A DNA stretch of 64,000 nt from Paraphaeosphaeria minitans (lineage: Eukaryota > Ascomycota > Dothideomycetes > Pleosporales > Didymosphaeriaceae), in assembly GCA_015832175.1 (NCBI GenBank), contig WJXW01000003.1:4216001-4280000 (forward strand), written 5' to 3'. A model generated the notes under the pieces. It did not search any database and was not told where the DNA came from. It saw nothing but the letters and a program-made list of their open reading frames with translations. Both the position numbers and the translations under genes were made by a program. Below are positions 1 to 12,876 of this stretch, piece after piece (within the stretch, counting starts at the first letter, position 1; each line of letters begins with the position of its first letter).

Positions 1-2768
1 TTATATAACTAGTAATAGTAATAGAACTTCTTTACTTCTTCTAGTATAGAGCTCTCTACTTTATGCCCTACTTAAGTAAGAAGCTTATATAGTCTTTCTG
101 TTTAGGGGTGTCTAAAATAGTAGTATAGGCGTTAAAGTTCTGTCTCTATAAAGAAGAGAGCTAATTCCTTATTACTAAGGTTAAAGAAGAGGTAACCCTA
201 CTTTTATATAACTAGGACTGTTATACTGTCCCTTTGTACAATAATATCTAGGATGTTATTAAAGTATACTCTAAGTCTATTAGTATCTACTAGCAATAGT
301 AGGAATAGTGTTAGAGAGTTAAGGATATAGTAGGTTACTATTCCTATAAGATTAGTAATTTATATAGTGCCTAGAGATGTCTAGGAACCCTATCCTCTAA
401 AGCTAATATTAGTAGATCCTAGTAACTAGTCTACTTTAGTAGTTAGGTTTTTGTATAAGTAGGCAGTAAGCTAGTCCTTTCCTACTATAGACACTTATAC
501 AGCGCCTATATCCTAGAGTTCTCCTTAGTACTTTATACAATACTAACTAGCTAGAGTAAATAGTTGTGTAGGTTCCTCTATATTCTTATTATCCTTGCTA
601 TATTAGATGTCTTCGCTAGTTATGCGATAAAAGTAGGCAGTAGAAGTAAGGTATAAGATAGCTTTCTATACTTCTTCTTTATTACTCTATTAGTCTTATT
701 TATCTTCCTCCTCTTTTATGCGATAGTTTTCTTCCTCTAGCTCTCCTTTAAAGTTAAGGATATATGCTTATACATCTATAGTAAAGGGTTTATATTTATA
801 GAAGTTAGCGTATAATAATATATATTACCTTCTAGCTTACTAGGTATCCCTTAGTAGATAGTTAGTAGACTAGTATCCTTTTTTATAGTATATAAAGCAT
901 TTCTACTTTATGCGAGAGCTTAAACTTCTAAAATTACCCCTTCCTTTTAGTCTAAAGGTTAATCTGCCTCTAGAGGGGCTAGATCCTCTTATGCAATTAG
1001 GATTATTATATTATTAATTAGTGTAGTACACCTCTTTACTATCTTAGAAGAACTATAACTTCTTTCTATTTTTAGTAACTTAGAGTAATATATAAAGGTT
1101 ACTAAGTAAGCCTTCTATTATATTTTTAGGGTTAAATATAGCTTATTTAAGGTTAAGATAGCCGCGGCATACTTATATAATAGTAGTATATAGTTATAGT
1201 TTACTACTAAAGCCTTATCTAAGAGCCCTTTAGGCTAAGGTAAGCTTATTAATTATTACTTCTAGGGCCTTATATAATATAGTAGCTAGATTATCCCTTT
1301 TATAGCGTTTAAAGGTAAGAGTAGTCTAGTCTATCTAGTACTAATTGTAATTAACACTAGTGTTAAAGTGCCTATTTAGTCTATTGTATAATTTATCCTA
1401 TAGAAGTTTTAGTCTAATGTTGTGTAGGTAGTAAGTACTTACACGATTAGAAAGGATTCCTAGAAAGATGTTTATATACTAGTTCTATAGTATACCTAGC
1501 CTATAGTATAGTTCTCTAAAGACTTTTACTTTATCTACTAGAATATTATACAGCCTACTAGTATAGTTATTCTCTTTACTCTAAGCCTTCTAAAAGAGAA
1601 TAATCTTATTTAGCTAGATATAAGCATAATCTCCTAGTTATTAAAGAGACTAGAAGTGTCTAGCCTCTTTGTACAATGTAGTTTATTAGGTAAAAGTAGT
1701 CTAGGTTTTAGGCTACTACTACTAGTGTGGCTCTATATATAGTGTCTCTGTCCTCGCACGTATAGGGATAGGCCCTAGCTATACTCTATGTATATATATA
1801 TTACCTACAGATAGTGTAGGTTACATTATTAGAATTATATAAAGCAGTTTAGGTTACAGTTACAGCATTATTATATAAAGGGTCTATAGCTTATAGTTAA
1901 GCTATAATAGTTTAAAGAGTTTCTTTATATAGGTGTCCTTTATTATAGAATTAGTAGTAATAAAGCCTTCCTTTATAAAAAAAGTAATAAGCTCTCTTCT
2001 TACTATATAACTAATCTTATTAAAGGTTTTCTCTTTCTAGTTATTAAAATCTTTAGTAAAAGAAAAGATTACCTCTTTATCTTTAAGACTACTCGCGCAA
2101 TATTACGCAATTATATACACTATATAAGTGTTTAGCTGTTTTAGAGAAGGGGGTAGGTAGCTATATAAATCTACTCTATCTACCTAGTACTTTCGTGCAA
2201 TCTCTCCTCTTAAGGTAATAGCCTTAATGTTTATTACTTCCTATACTTATTAAAGCTATGTTGCTTTATCTTCTTACTAAGGAGGCAGTATTAATTGTTG
2301 CGCGACGTCCTTAGGTTATAGTTCCTCTAGAAAGTCTCCTAGTCTTAAGGCTATATTATTATTATCTTTCTTAGTCGTGCAACGTGTCTACTTTTAGTTA
2401 TTACTAGTTTAATTGTGCGACGTGTTTTTTAGGGTTGTAAATGTGCTTACTATCTCCTTTCTTTTCTATAGAATAGCTTAGACTAGATTATACAACTCTT
2501 TATAAATGTGCGCGCTTTATTTTAACTTATTATATAATTTAAAATTTAATCTCTAGTAAAGGTATTATCTCCTTTCTTTTCTATAGAATAGCTTAGACTA
2601 GATTATGCGACTCTTTACAAATGTACACATTTTATTTCTACTTATTATATAATCCGAAATTCGATCTCTAGTAAAGGTAATAATACAGAGCCTATGCATC
2701 TAGCTTATAGGGCGCTCTGTCTTTAGACCTTACTAGTTTACAGTTAATTAGAATTAACTACTAATTAG
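1..2768 (-). mobile_element. Ty1/copia-like element, copy A: gag region, truncated by window edge, RIP-decayed
   Basis: Read on the minus strand, this is the internal part of a copia-type element that follows the LTR at 2769-3261 and runs off the left edge of the window. It is an inverted copy of the plus-strand element at 6132-9286; for example the stretch near 600-905 matches the complement of about 8340-8640. A degenerate retroviral-type zinc knuckle (two Cys close together, then Ser-Thr-Asn) lies near 862-905. The frame is full of TAG/TAA stops and TpA is strongly over-represented, so nothing here can be expressed. Family assignment rests on the gag-type knuckle and on copia RNase H in the neighbouring relic. 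Confidence 0.7.
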
Positions 2769-3261
2769 TATTAGTTTGGCTTAATCTGCAATTAAGCATT
2801 TAAGGGTTAATAGTATACTATCGTGTAAAGGATAAAAAGTAGGTTTAATTAATTACGTCTGGTCTATCGTACAAAGGGGCACTAAGGGCTTTATAAAGTC
2901 TCTGCCTCTTAGCGCTAACCTAAGTAGTGGGTCCTTATGCGGGTCCCTATAGGTAGGCAGGCCCCCACTTCACCTAGTGCTACTTATATAATAAACTGTA
3001 TAGATAAAATAAGAGTATAAAGGTCCATCCTCGCGTTTCTATATACTAAGGCTGCTTTACTACTTAGTGCTCCTAAGTAACTAAGCACATTACGTAACCT
3101 ACTTAGCTACTTAGGGCTCCTAAGCGGCTAAGCATATTACGTAATCTAATCTAAGCCTTTTAGTATCTCTTTGTTACGTTTGTAACCCTGTCGTCGCTTT
3201 ATTATACCTTTATAAGCGCCTAACTCCTACATTACTATCTGGTTCGTAATATATATAGACA
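2769..3261 (-). repeat. Copia LTR (238 bp) interrupted by a 249-bp insertion
   Basis: On the minus strand the LTR starts with TG at 3261. It reads eight bases, is interrupted, and resumes at 2998 to end at 2769. The two parts sum to 238 bp, almost the length of the right-edge copy (239 bp). It lacks the 74-bp internal duplication found in the LTRs at 6132 and 8975. On its right is the 3' untranslated segment of a copia pol relic and on its left is gag. It therefore serves as 3' LTR of one copy and 5' LTR of the next, as in a tandem array formed by LTR-LTR recombination. Confidence 0.65.
3005..3253 (-). mobile_element. Probable solo LTR inserted in a copia LTR
   Basis: This block separates two parts of a copia LTR and is bounded by the direct repeat TATAGA (2999-3004 and 3254-3259), read as a target-site duplication. 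Its core (around 3030-3052) resembles a segment of the gypsy LTRs at 11484 and 18551, so it is probably a solo LTR of a related gypsy family. It contains an imperfect tandem repeat of about 47 bp built on CTTAGNGCTCCTAAG (about 3062-3150). Confidence 0.5.
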
Positions 3262-6131
3262 CTAGCAACTTTTTTTTTATATAATAGTCTATGTCTATTA
3301 TACACTTCCCTTTCCTGTCCTTCTCTATCTATATAGTTGGCCTTCCCCTATTAGAATAGGTTGTGGGGTAGGTGTAGTATTACTATATAGTAGAGGTCCT
3401 ATTTACACCTACTCTTATGTAAATAGATAGTAATAGCTAACCTACTTAGTTCTTACCCTACCCCCTTATATAGTAGTAGAGCTATATTACATATTAAGAC
3501 TCTTTCTAGACATATGTCTTATACGTAAATAGAAAGTAGGGTATTAAGTAATATAATGCTTAGCGCTAGGTCTTAGTAAGTAGGTATAAAAAGATGTCTT
3601 CTAGCTTCCCTAAACCTTCTCTCCTTTATCCTACTTTAATATACGTATACTTTCCTCCCTTCTTGCCTTATTCTTTTTAGTGTCCTAGTGTCTAGTGGCT
3701 GGTGCTCTATTACTAGTAAATATATATAGCTTTTTTGTACAATGCTAATTTTTAATAAGACATATATATATATATATATATATACACTTCCTATTATATA
3801 ATAGCTAATAACACTATTAGTCTATTAGGCGCTAGTGCCTTTACTACTAGTGTCTTTGTGCTAGTTATTATAGGCTAGACTAGATTACGCATTTAGGTTA
3901 ACCTCCCTACTAGTTCGCCTAGTATAAGGGCCTTTATGTAGGGCCTAGTAGTGGATATATAATAAATCCTCTAGAGTATCTTTGTTTTTATTGTACAATG
4001 CTAATAGGTGTAGGACAAAGAAGCTAGGGTAGTTTAGATACCCTTCTAGGATATCATTATGTAAATCCTAGTTAGCATAAACCTCTAGTAGTAGGCTGCT
4101 TGTGTTATATAATGTAAAAGATATTAGTAAGTAGTGCTTATCTAGTCGCGCAGCTAAGTTTAAAATAAGTCTTATACTTACTTATGCAGCACTACTAATA
4201 CTAGTAATTAGGTGTTCCTAGATTATTATATAATCCTAGGCTATAAGTCTAGATTATATAGCGCTTATATGTAGAAGTTGCATAGTGCTTATTATAATAT
4301 ATAAGGGGGGGTAAATGTCTTTATTGCACAAAGGGGTAAGTAGGCCTAGTCTTTAGATATCTAAATTATTAATATAGAAAATATATTCCTTAATATCTTT
4401 ATACAATCTCCTATAATGTGTTCCCTCTCTTGTAATAAAACTGTAATATTAAATTAGTAGTAGGGCTTATATAGCCTAAAAATAAATATGTCTATGCGAA
4501 GTTGTAGTAAGTTAGATAGAAAGAGAAAAGAATTTTTTTTTTTTTAAATAGTGAGTAAAATAACAGAATAATATTATGTAGTAGAGTAGTTACTCTGTTA
4601 TGCAGTTCTTATTAATTCTATCTACTAAAGCCTTAATAGTAATATGTAGTTTATTTATTAAAATTAGTGTTTAGAGTGCCTAGTTAGGTGCTTTCTTTAT
4701 ATAAGTATTAGTAGAATTATCTTTACTATTAATCCACCTAATCTCTATAATTTCCTGTTTTTTGTACAACTCCCAAATTAATATAATATTAATTATAAGA
4801 CGTTTTTTGTTTATAGTGCCTAGTTGTATAAGGCATTTATACAGGGATTTTAAGTTAGTATAGACTATAATAGGAATTAGGGAGATCTAAAGTGTTTATA
4901 TAATCTATTAGAGTGTTGTGCTTAATGTAATTACATTATTAAAACTGCCTACTAGGCTATATAATTCGCTTACTAAAACACTTCTAATTACTCTTTTACA
5001 CTTTACTAAGTTCTAGTAGATAATATTACTATAGATCTTAAAGTCCTAAGTTATTGTGCGATGTTCCTCTACTAGTATAATAATAAAGCTTAGCTATAAG
5101 CTTAGGTCTCTATTATTAGTAAAAGAGCTATCTGTAAAGATAAATAGCTTTATGTAACCTAGATTAAGTGAAATAAATTTTAGTCCTCTTTATATATTCT
5201 AAATTTGCTAGTTTAAATATATATTTAGTGCCTTAATATCTTCTTTTATTAGTACTGTTATTTGCGCAGTAATAGACAGGTTAAATATTACTTCTAGTTA
5301 GTAAACTAAAGAGATATATACACCTCTTGCTTATTATGCGATATATTAGTATACAGTGTCTTTATTCTAGGGATTAATTATGCGAAGGCTTTTAGCCTAT
5401 TCCTTCTATTCTAGGGTAATAACACCCTAGATAAGTTAGATTTTACCTCTATTAAACTTAATTACCCTATTTTGTGTTAGGACGCTTTTATCCTTTATAT
5501 AAAACTTTGTAGTATAGAGCTACTTCTCTTCTTATTATATAAAGCTTTTTGTGACTATACTAAGGGTGTTATTAGTCTAGAGTCTAGTAATACTAAACAT
5601 CTTAAGTCCCTTATCTATAATAAGTGGGCATAGGTCGTACGTTAATACATATATCTATAGTTTCTCCTTATAGTGGTTGTGGTATGTCTTAAACTAGTAG
5701 AGACCTAATTCTACTATGCTATACAGAGGTTATACAACTTATAGAATTATGTTTAGTAGGAAGAAATTACGCATTTCTGCTAGTAGTTAGGCGTATAATG
5801 TATAAAAGAGTTTATTAGTAGACTATATATAGGCCTAAATAATGTCCCTAAGCTTAATGTGTATATTATACAACTAAATTAGTGTTGCTGAAAGAGCTAA
5901 CAGTAACCTCTAGCTTATATACTAGATAGTAGGGGATTATATAAGGATTTTCTCTTTTTCTTTATCTAAATGGCTAGTAAAGACAAGTCTTAATTTCTTA
6001 TATAGTTAGGTTGTTTTGCCTTTAATCTCTTGTACAAGACGTAGGTTAAAGATATAGCTAGGTTATTTATTAGGGTTGTATAATAAGATTTTAAAAGTGC
6101 TATTAGTAATAAGGGTATTTATTTCTACTAT
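3262..6131 (-). mobile_element. Ty1/copia pol relic (RT, RNase H, 3' UTR), RIP-decayed
   Basis: On the minus strand this holds the 3' half of a copia polyprotein. Near 6131-5950 the reading resembles the start of the copia RT region. Around 5185-5040 it is clearly the copia RNase H N-terminus: a Lys-Leu-Phe-Ile-Phe-Thr-Asp-Ser-Ser-Phe stretch followed by Asn-Asn-Arg-Asp-Leu-Ser. The final segment 3590-3262 matches, in inverse, 8665-8974, which lies between gag and 3' LTR of the gag-only element. It is therefore the family's 3' untranslated region. Many stops; not functional. The upstream part of the same pol continues at 9657-9287 beyond the inserted element. Confidence 0.65.
3766..3783. repeat. 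(TA)n microsatellite
   Basis: A short uninterrupted TA run lies within AT-rich decayed retroelement sequence. No function is implied. Confidence 0.7.
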
Positions 6132-6443
6132 TGTCTGTACAGTTTATCGTATAAATAGCACTAAGTGAAATAGGGGCCTGCCTACCTATAGGGACCCGCA
6201 CAAGGACCCACTACTTAGGTTAGCGCTAAGAGGCAGAGACTTTATAAGGCCTTGCCTACCTATAAGGACCTGTATAAGGACCCCCTGCTCACGTCAGCGC
6301 TAAGAGGCAGAGACTTTATAAAGCCCTCAGTGCCCCTTTGTACGATAGACCAGACGTAATTAATTAAACCTACTTCTTACCCTTTATATAATAGTATACT
6401 ATTAACCCTTAAATGCTTAATTGCAGATTAAGCTAAACTAATA
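6132..6443 (+). repeat. 5' LTR of gag-only copia element
   Basis: 312 bp, starting TGTCTGTACAG and ending CTAATA (ancestral CA end mutated to TA). It contains a 74-bp tandem duplication covering the TTAGCGCTAAGAGGCAGAGACTT block. Its mate is at 8975-9286. Confidence 0.75.
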
Positions 6444-8974
6444 CTAATTAGTAGTTAATTCTAATTAACTACAAACTAGCAAGGTCTAAAGACAAAGCGC
6501 CCTATAAGCTAGATGCGTAGGCTCTGTATTATTACCTTTACTAGAGATTAAATTTTAGATTGTACAATAAGTAGAAACAAAGCGCGCACATTTGTAAAGA
6601 GTTGTATAATTTAGTCTAAGCTATTCTATAGAAAAGAAAGGAGATAATACCTTTACTAGAGATTAAATTTTAGATTATATAATAAGCAGAAATAAAGCGT
6701 ATATATCTATAAAGAGTTGCATAATCTAGTCTAAGCTATTCTATAGAAAAGAAAGGAGATAGTAAGCACATTTATAACCCTAAAAAACACGTCGCACAAT
6801 TAAACTAGTGACAACTAAACGCAAACACGTCGCACAATTAAACTAGTAATAACTAAACGCAGACACGCTGCACAACTAAGAAAGACAATAATAATATAGC
6901 CTTAAGACTAAGAGACTTCCTAGAGGAACTATAACCTAAAAACGTTATGTAACAATTAATACTGCCTCCTTAGTAAGAAGACAAAGTAATATAGCTTTAA
7001 TAAGTAGAGGAAGTAATAAATATTAAGGCTATTACCTTAAGAGGAGAGATCGCACAAAAGTACTAGGTAGATAGAGTAGATCTACACAGCCACCTACCCC
7101 CTTCTCTAAAATAGCTAAACACTTATATAGTATATATAATTGCGTAATATCGCGTAAGCAGCCTTAAAGGTAAAAAGGTAATCTTTTCTTTTACTAAAGA
7201 TTTTAATAACTAGAAGAAGAGAACCTTTAATAAGATTAGTTATGTAGTAAGAAGAGAGCTTATTACTTTTCTTATAAAGAAAGGCTTTATTACTACTAAT
7301 TCTATAATAAAGAACACCTATATAAAGAAACTCTTTAAACTATTACAGCTTAACTATAAGCTACAGACCCTTTACATAATAACTCTATAACTACAACCTA
7401 AACTGCTTCGCATAATTCTAATAATGTAACCTACACTATCTATAGGTAATATATATATATATAGAGCACAGCTAGGGCCTATCTCTATACGTGCGAGGAC
7501 AGAGACACTATATATAAAGCTACACTAGTGGTAGTAGCCTAAAACCTAGACTACTTTTGCCTAACAAACTACATTATATAAAGAGGCTAGACACTCCTAG
7601 TCTCCTTAATAACTAGGAGATTATACTTATATCTAGCTAGACAAGATTATTCTTTTTTAAAAGGCTTAGAGTAAAGAGAATAACTATACTAGTAGGGTAT
7701 ATAATATCCTAGTAGACAAGGTAAAAGTCTTTAGAGAACTATACTACAGGCTAGGCATACTATAGAACTAGTATATAAATATCTTTCTAAGAATCCTTTC
7801 TAATTGTGCGAGTACCTACTACCTACACAACATTAGACTAGGACTTCTATAGGATAAATTGTATAATAGACTAAATAGGCACTTTAACACTAGTGTTAAT
7901 TATAATTAGTACTAAATAGACTAGACTACTCTTACCTTTAAACACTATAAAAGGAATAATCTAGCTACTATATCACATAAGGCCCTAGAAGTAATAATTA
8001 ACAAGCTTACTTTAGCCTAAAAGGCTCTTAAATAAGGCTTTAGTAGTAAACTACAACTATATACTACTATTATATAAGCATACTGCGGCCATCCTAACTT
8101 TAAATAAGCTATATTTAACCCTAAAAATATAGTAGAAGGCTTACTTAGTGACCTTTATACATTACTCTAAGTTACTAAAGATAGAAAAAAGTTATAGTTT
8201 CTCTAAAATAGTAAAGAGGTGTACTACACTAATTAATGATATAATAATCCTAATCACACAAGAGGATCTAGCCCCTCTAGAGGTAGATTAACCTTTAGAC
8301 TAAAAAAAAGGAGTAACTTTAGAAGTTTAAGCTCTCGCACGAAGCAGAAATGCTTTATATACTATAAAGAAAAATGCTAGTCTACTAACTATTTACTAAG
8401 GGATACCTAGTAAGCTAGAAAGTAATATATGTTATTATACGCTAACTTCTATAAATATAAACCCTCTACTATAAATGTACAAGTATACATCCTTAACTTT
8501 AAAGGAGAGCTAGAGGAAGAAAACTATTATATAAAAGAGGAGGAAGATAAATAAGACTAATAGAGTAATAAAGAAGAAGCATAGAAAGCTACCTTATACC
8601 TTACTTCTACTGTATACCTTTATTATATAACTAGGAGCGATCCTTCTATACCTGCTTACTAAGACCTAGCGCTAAGCATTATATTACTTAACACCCTACC
8701 TTCTATTTACGCATAGGACATATGCCTAGAAAGAGCCTTATTATGTAATGCGACTCTACTACTGTGTAAAGGGGTAAAGTAAGAACTAAGTAGGTTAGCT
8801 ATTACTACCTATTTATATAAGAGTAGGTGCAAATAGAACCTCTACTGCATAGTGACACTGCACCTACTTTATAACCTGTTCTAATAGGGGAAGGCTAACT
8901 ATATAGATAGAGAAAGATAGGAAAGAAAAAGCGTATAATAGATATAAGCTATTGTATAAAAGAAAAGTTAGTAG

Positions 8975-9286
8975 TGTTTATATAGTTTATCGTACAAATA
9001 GCACTAAGTAAAATAGGGGCCTACCTAGCTATAGGGACCTGCACAAGGACCCACTACTTAGGTTAGCGCTAAGAGGCAGAGACTTTATAAGGCCTTACCT
9101 ACTTATAAGGACCTGTATAAGGACCCCCTGCTTAGGTTAGCGCTAAGAGGCAGAGACTTTATAAAGCCCTTAGTGCCCCTTTATACAATAGACTAGACGT
9201 AATTAATTAAACTTACTTCTTACCCTTTGCACAATAGTATACTATTAACCCTTAAATGCTTAATTGCAGATTAAGCCAAACCAATA
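8975..9286 (+). repeat. 3' LTR of gag-only copia element
   Basis: 312 bp, starting TGTTTATATAG and ending CCAATA. It carries the same 74-bp duplication as the LTR at 6132. Differences between the pair are mainly C-to-T/G-to-A changes, consistent with RIP after insertion. Confidence 0.75.
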
Positions 9287-9657
9287 ACTATATCTAATTC
9301 TTTAAAAAGCTAGCTAGGTGTAGTAATAACACTATCTATATAAAGCTTTAGTGTAAGCTTAAAGTTATCTTTTTCTTTTTAGGTAATAAACTAGGTATTT
9401 AGTCTTTCTAATCTTTATTAAGCTTTACCTAATTATGCGACTATAGTAGCTTAGTCCTTTCTAGGTCTTCCCCTTAGCCTTAGCTTTAGGGCTTTAATTC
9501 GTGCAGGTATAGGAGCATCTATATTTTATAGTTCCTATATACTATCTTTAGTTGCGCGATAGTATAGTTTAACCTATATATAGCGAAGTTTTAGAGGTCT
9601 ATTTTTAAGCTCTAGAATAATGTCTCTTCCTTTAATACTTTTAATCTTATATAGTCC
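9287..9657 (-). mobile_element. Ty1/copia pol fragment (integrase-RT linker)
   Basis: On the minus strand this reads as a degenerate copia polyprotein segment containing Arg-Gly-Arg-Pro-Arg-Lys-Asp and, further on, Gln-Lys-Glu-Lys-Asp plus Val-Ile-Thr-Thr-Pro. That pattern is typical of the stretch just before copia reverse transcriptase. It continues at 6131 downward once the element 6132-9286 is removed, so both belong to one older copia copy. Its right end is cut by the gypsy LTR at 9658. Confidence 0.55.
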
Positions 9658-10068
9658 TGTTAAGATCTGAAGGCTAGGCCTCCTAGGATCTTTATATGTA
9701 TCTACATTCGTTGTTCGAGTGGCACAGCACAAAAGGTCACGTGACCTAATTAGTGTGATTAGGGCGCCAAGACAACTAATTAGACTAAGCACTCAATATA
9801 TTAAGCAACTAATTAGTGCTTAATTAGTTTAATTAGAGCGATTAGTCCACTAATTACTTAAAGTATATAGGAACGTAAGGATGGGCTCTCTATACTTATG
9901 TTTAATCTATTTATTAATCTATTATTTAGATTCTAGTAGACTAAATTATTAACTTGTTACACTTCGCAAGATACTATTATATTAATAAGACCTTCTACCT
10001 TTTGTAAGTACTCCTGCCTAAGAACTAACCTTAACCCTTTAGGACTAGCTACCCTATTAGATTTAACA
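9658..10068 (+). repeat. 5' LTR of gypsy element 1 (411 bp)
   Basis: It starts TGTTAAGATCTGAAGG and ends TTTAACA, so it has TG...CA ends, and is followed by TCTTAAACACCC. The same length and ends occur at 23478-23888. It also carries a CACGTG-containing stretch near 9738-9746. Confidence 0.8.
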
Positions 10069-11483
10069 TCTTAAACACCCTTAATATAAGTACTTTATAA
10101 ACTCCTACCTTTTCTACAGCTTTAGGTGCTGCTAAGATTACTCCTATAAAGAATAGTAGTAAGGCGCATAAACCTAATCTCTACTTTAGCAAATAATTTT
10201 AAACTAATATCTAGGTTCTCTAGTTAGACCTCTACTTCTTTAACTTAAATAAACCCCTTAAAGATAAAAAGAAGGTTATCTTCGCAGCGATATATATATA
10301 AGGAGATATAGGATTATAGATCTATTTCTACCTTAAAAAGTACCTAGGAATAGACTATAATAATAATAATAACAATTACGTAAATAAACACGCTAATGCA
10401 GTTAACATTATTAAAGATTATAATAACTTTAAGAAATACCTTAAACAACTCTTTAAAATTACTAATAAGAACTCTATTATAAAGGTAAAGGTTTAGACTA
10501 TAACTTAGAAATAATTAGCAGCTAAGTATATAGCTAAATTTTATAGATACGCTGTGTAACTTAACTAGGACAATAAATATCTTTAGGATATATATAAATA
10601 AGGACTTAAATAGAAACTACGTAAGGAACTCTTACGTAGTAGTGCACAAATTACTAACCTTAAAGAACTATATAAAGAAACTATTAGAATTAATAGAGAA
10701 TAGTTTTTACTATAATAAGAGCTCTACTAAAACCCTAAGGTAATAAGCTTTAGATAACTAGTAAAAGTAGTTTATAAGAACCCTATTAGAATTATCTAAA
10801 AGTAACAGCTAAGGAACTACTAGAAATATAAACTAATAGAAGATGTCTAGTTTAACTACATAGGCAAAGAAAAAAAAGGAAGAATAGACCCTAAGTAGCC
10901 TAACAAACGCGTCTCTAATAGAAGTTAACAACTAATAACTAAGACCTATAAATGCTTTATATGTAGCAAACTAGGCCACATAGCTAGGAACTATAGATTA
11001 AAGAACAAAGTCTATTAAACTAAGTTAAATATACTAACTATTAAGGACTAAGAACCTAATAAGGAATAGGAAGTTATTACAACACTATTTAGTTACTAAT
11101 GCGTTACACTAGAGTAAAGTAAGTAATTAGATTTACCTAACTTATAACTATATAAAGATCTAGAAGACAACTCTAATATATACTATAACGCAGAAGACGT
11201 AGAAGAGATACTAAGATCTCCTACTCCTTACCTATAAAGTAGGCAAGAAGAAGACAACCCTATATTACCTAAGTATAAACTAAATGTTTAGGACTATATA
11301 GAACCCTACTAGGCACTAAAAGGAATACAACCCTATAAAAATAAGAAGTTAGACTACGTACTAAAGTACTACCTAGACTACTAAAATCCTATATACTAAT
11401 TCTATATATAGACGCATTACGAAGAACTAACATATATATAACATAAGGTAGAAAAAAAGGAGAATAAGAAATAACCTAGAAAG

Positions 11484-11939
11484 TGTTAAATCTAAGAGGG
11501 TAGCTAGTCCTAAAGGGTTAAAGTTAGTTCTTAGGCAGGAGTACTTATAGAAGGTAGAAGGTCTTATTAATATAATAGTATCTTATAAAGTGTAATAAGT
11601 TAATAATTTAGTCTACTAGAATCTAAACAATAGATTAATAAATAGATTAAATATAAGTATAAGAAGCTTATTCTCACGTTTCTATATACTAAGTAGTCCT
11701 ATACTTCCTAGAATCCTATATGTCCTAGAGTCCCATATGTCCCAGAATCCTATATGTCCTAGAGTCCTGTGCGGGCGAGTCCTACGCGTCCTAGAGTTCC
11801 TATATAGGTAAGGCCTGTGCGGTCCTTAGAACCCTTAGGACCTATAACTTATTACTTAACTACTTAGTTAGCTAACTCTAGTAGATTAGTAGTCTAATAA
11901 GCTTGTGCCCTACTACTTACGCGTAGCTAGATTCTAATA
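11484..11939 (-). repeat. LTR of nested gypsy element 2 (3' LTR in its coding sense)
   Basis: 456 bp, starting TGTTAAATCTAAG and ending CTAATA on the plus strand. It contains a run of short TCCTAGAGTCC/ATATGTCC-type repeats near 11700-11775. Its mate is at 18551-19006. Confidence 0.8.
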
Positions 11940-12876
11940 TTATTCTCTCCCTCTAAGCTTAATATCTTTATAAGTTAACTACCTATAAAGTTATTATCTT
12001 ATTCTATTTAATATCGCTATAGTTAAGCTAATTATCTTAAAAAAGACTATATTTTTATAATAGTTACCTATTTATACTGCGCTAAGAAGAAATACGCTTA
12101 CTATTTTTTTTCTTTACACTCTTAGTGTACTAACTACGTTAGATAAGGAAACTAGAAGTGCGAGCCTAAGGAGATCCCTTTACTAGATTATTTAAAAATA
12201 GATGCTAAAATAGAGAGGTTAGAGAAGTTAGAGGCTAAAAAGAAAGTAAAGCTCTATATTAAGGAAGAGCTAGCTAAGGTAGCTCTCCTTTACGCTTATT
12301 AGGCGTAAGAGAAGATAGCGCACTTACGTAATTAGTAAAAGAAATTGCGTTAGAAGGAATAAGAATTATTTAATTATAGCATAAATACTATAGATAAGTT
12401 AGAAGCGCTTAAGGCGTAGGAGGAGTTAGCGTAGGCTACTACGTTAATAAATCCTAACGCGCTATTAGGCGCTAAGGTAATTAACTAGTCTATTTTATAG
12501 GCTAGCCCTTATACTAGTGGTAATTCCTAGGTGCGTCCTAGTTATCTCTTTATAATTTCTAGCGTCTAATTATAGAAGTTGTTTATCTGTTGTTAATAGT
12601 TAGATAGGTTTTCCTTAGGTTCCTATATGTTTTTACTAGACGAATACCCTTTCTATTTAACAAGGTATTCTTTAGTGTCCGTGTACACATTACATAATTA
12701 TAGGATTTATTCTACTTTAAATTTAGTTTCTTCCTAAGCTTAGTAACAGAAGGTGGTTTTAATTGGCGTTTCTGGGTCTACTAGTTCCAGTAGTAATACG
12801 TAGAATACTAGGTGTATCTTTGCATCTGGCGGTAGTTCCAACTTATAGTTTACTAGTAATATTTAATTAGAAATGT

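Larger units (their letters stand above)
6132..9286 (+). mobile_element. Gag-only copia LTR element, 3155 bp, with target-site duplication
   Basis: This is a complete insertion. LTRs of 312 bp (6132-6443 and 8975-9286) begin with TG and share a private 74-bp internal duplication. Both ends are flanked by ACTAT (6127-6131 and 9287-9291). The interior holds a decayed gag (about 6950-8640) with a degenerate zinc knuckle near 8345-8400, followed directly by the 3' untranslated segment 8665-8974; protease, integrase and RT are absent. It is therefore an internally deleted, non-autonomous derivative. It sits in the pol of another copia copy read in the opposite direction. Stop codons and TpA enrichment show that RIP acted on it. 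Confidence 0.75.
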
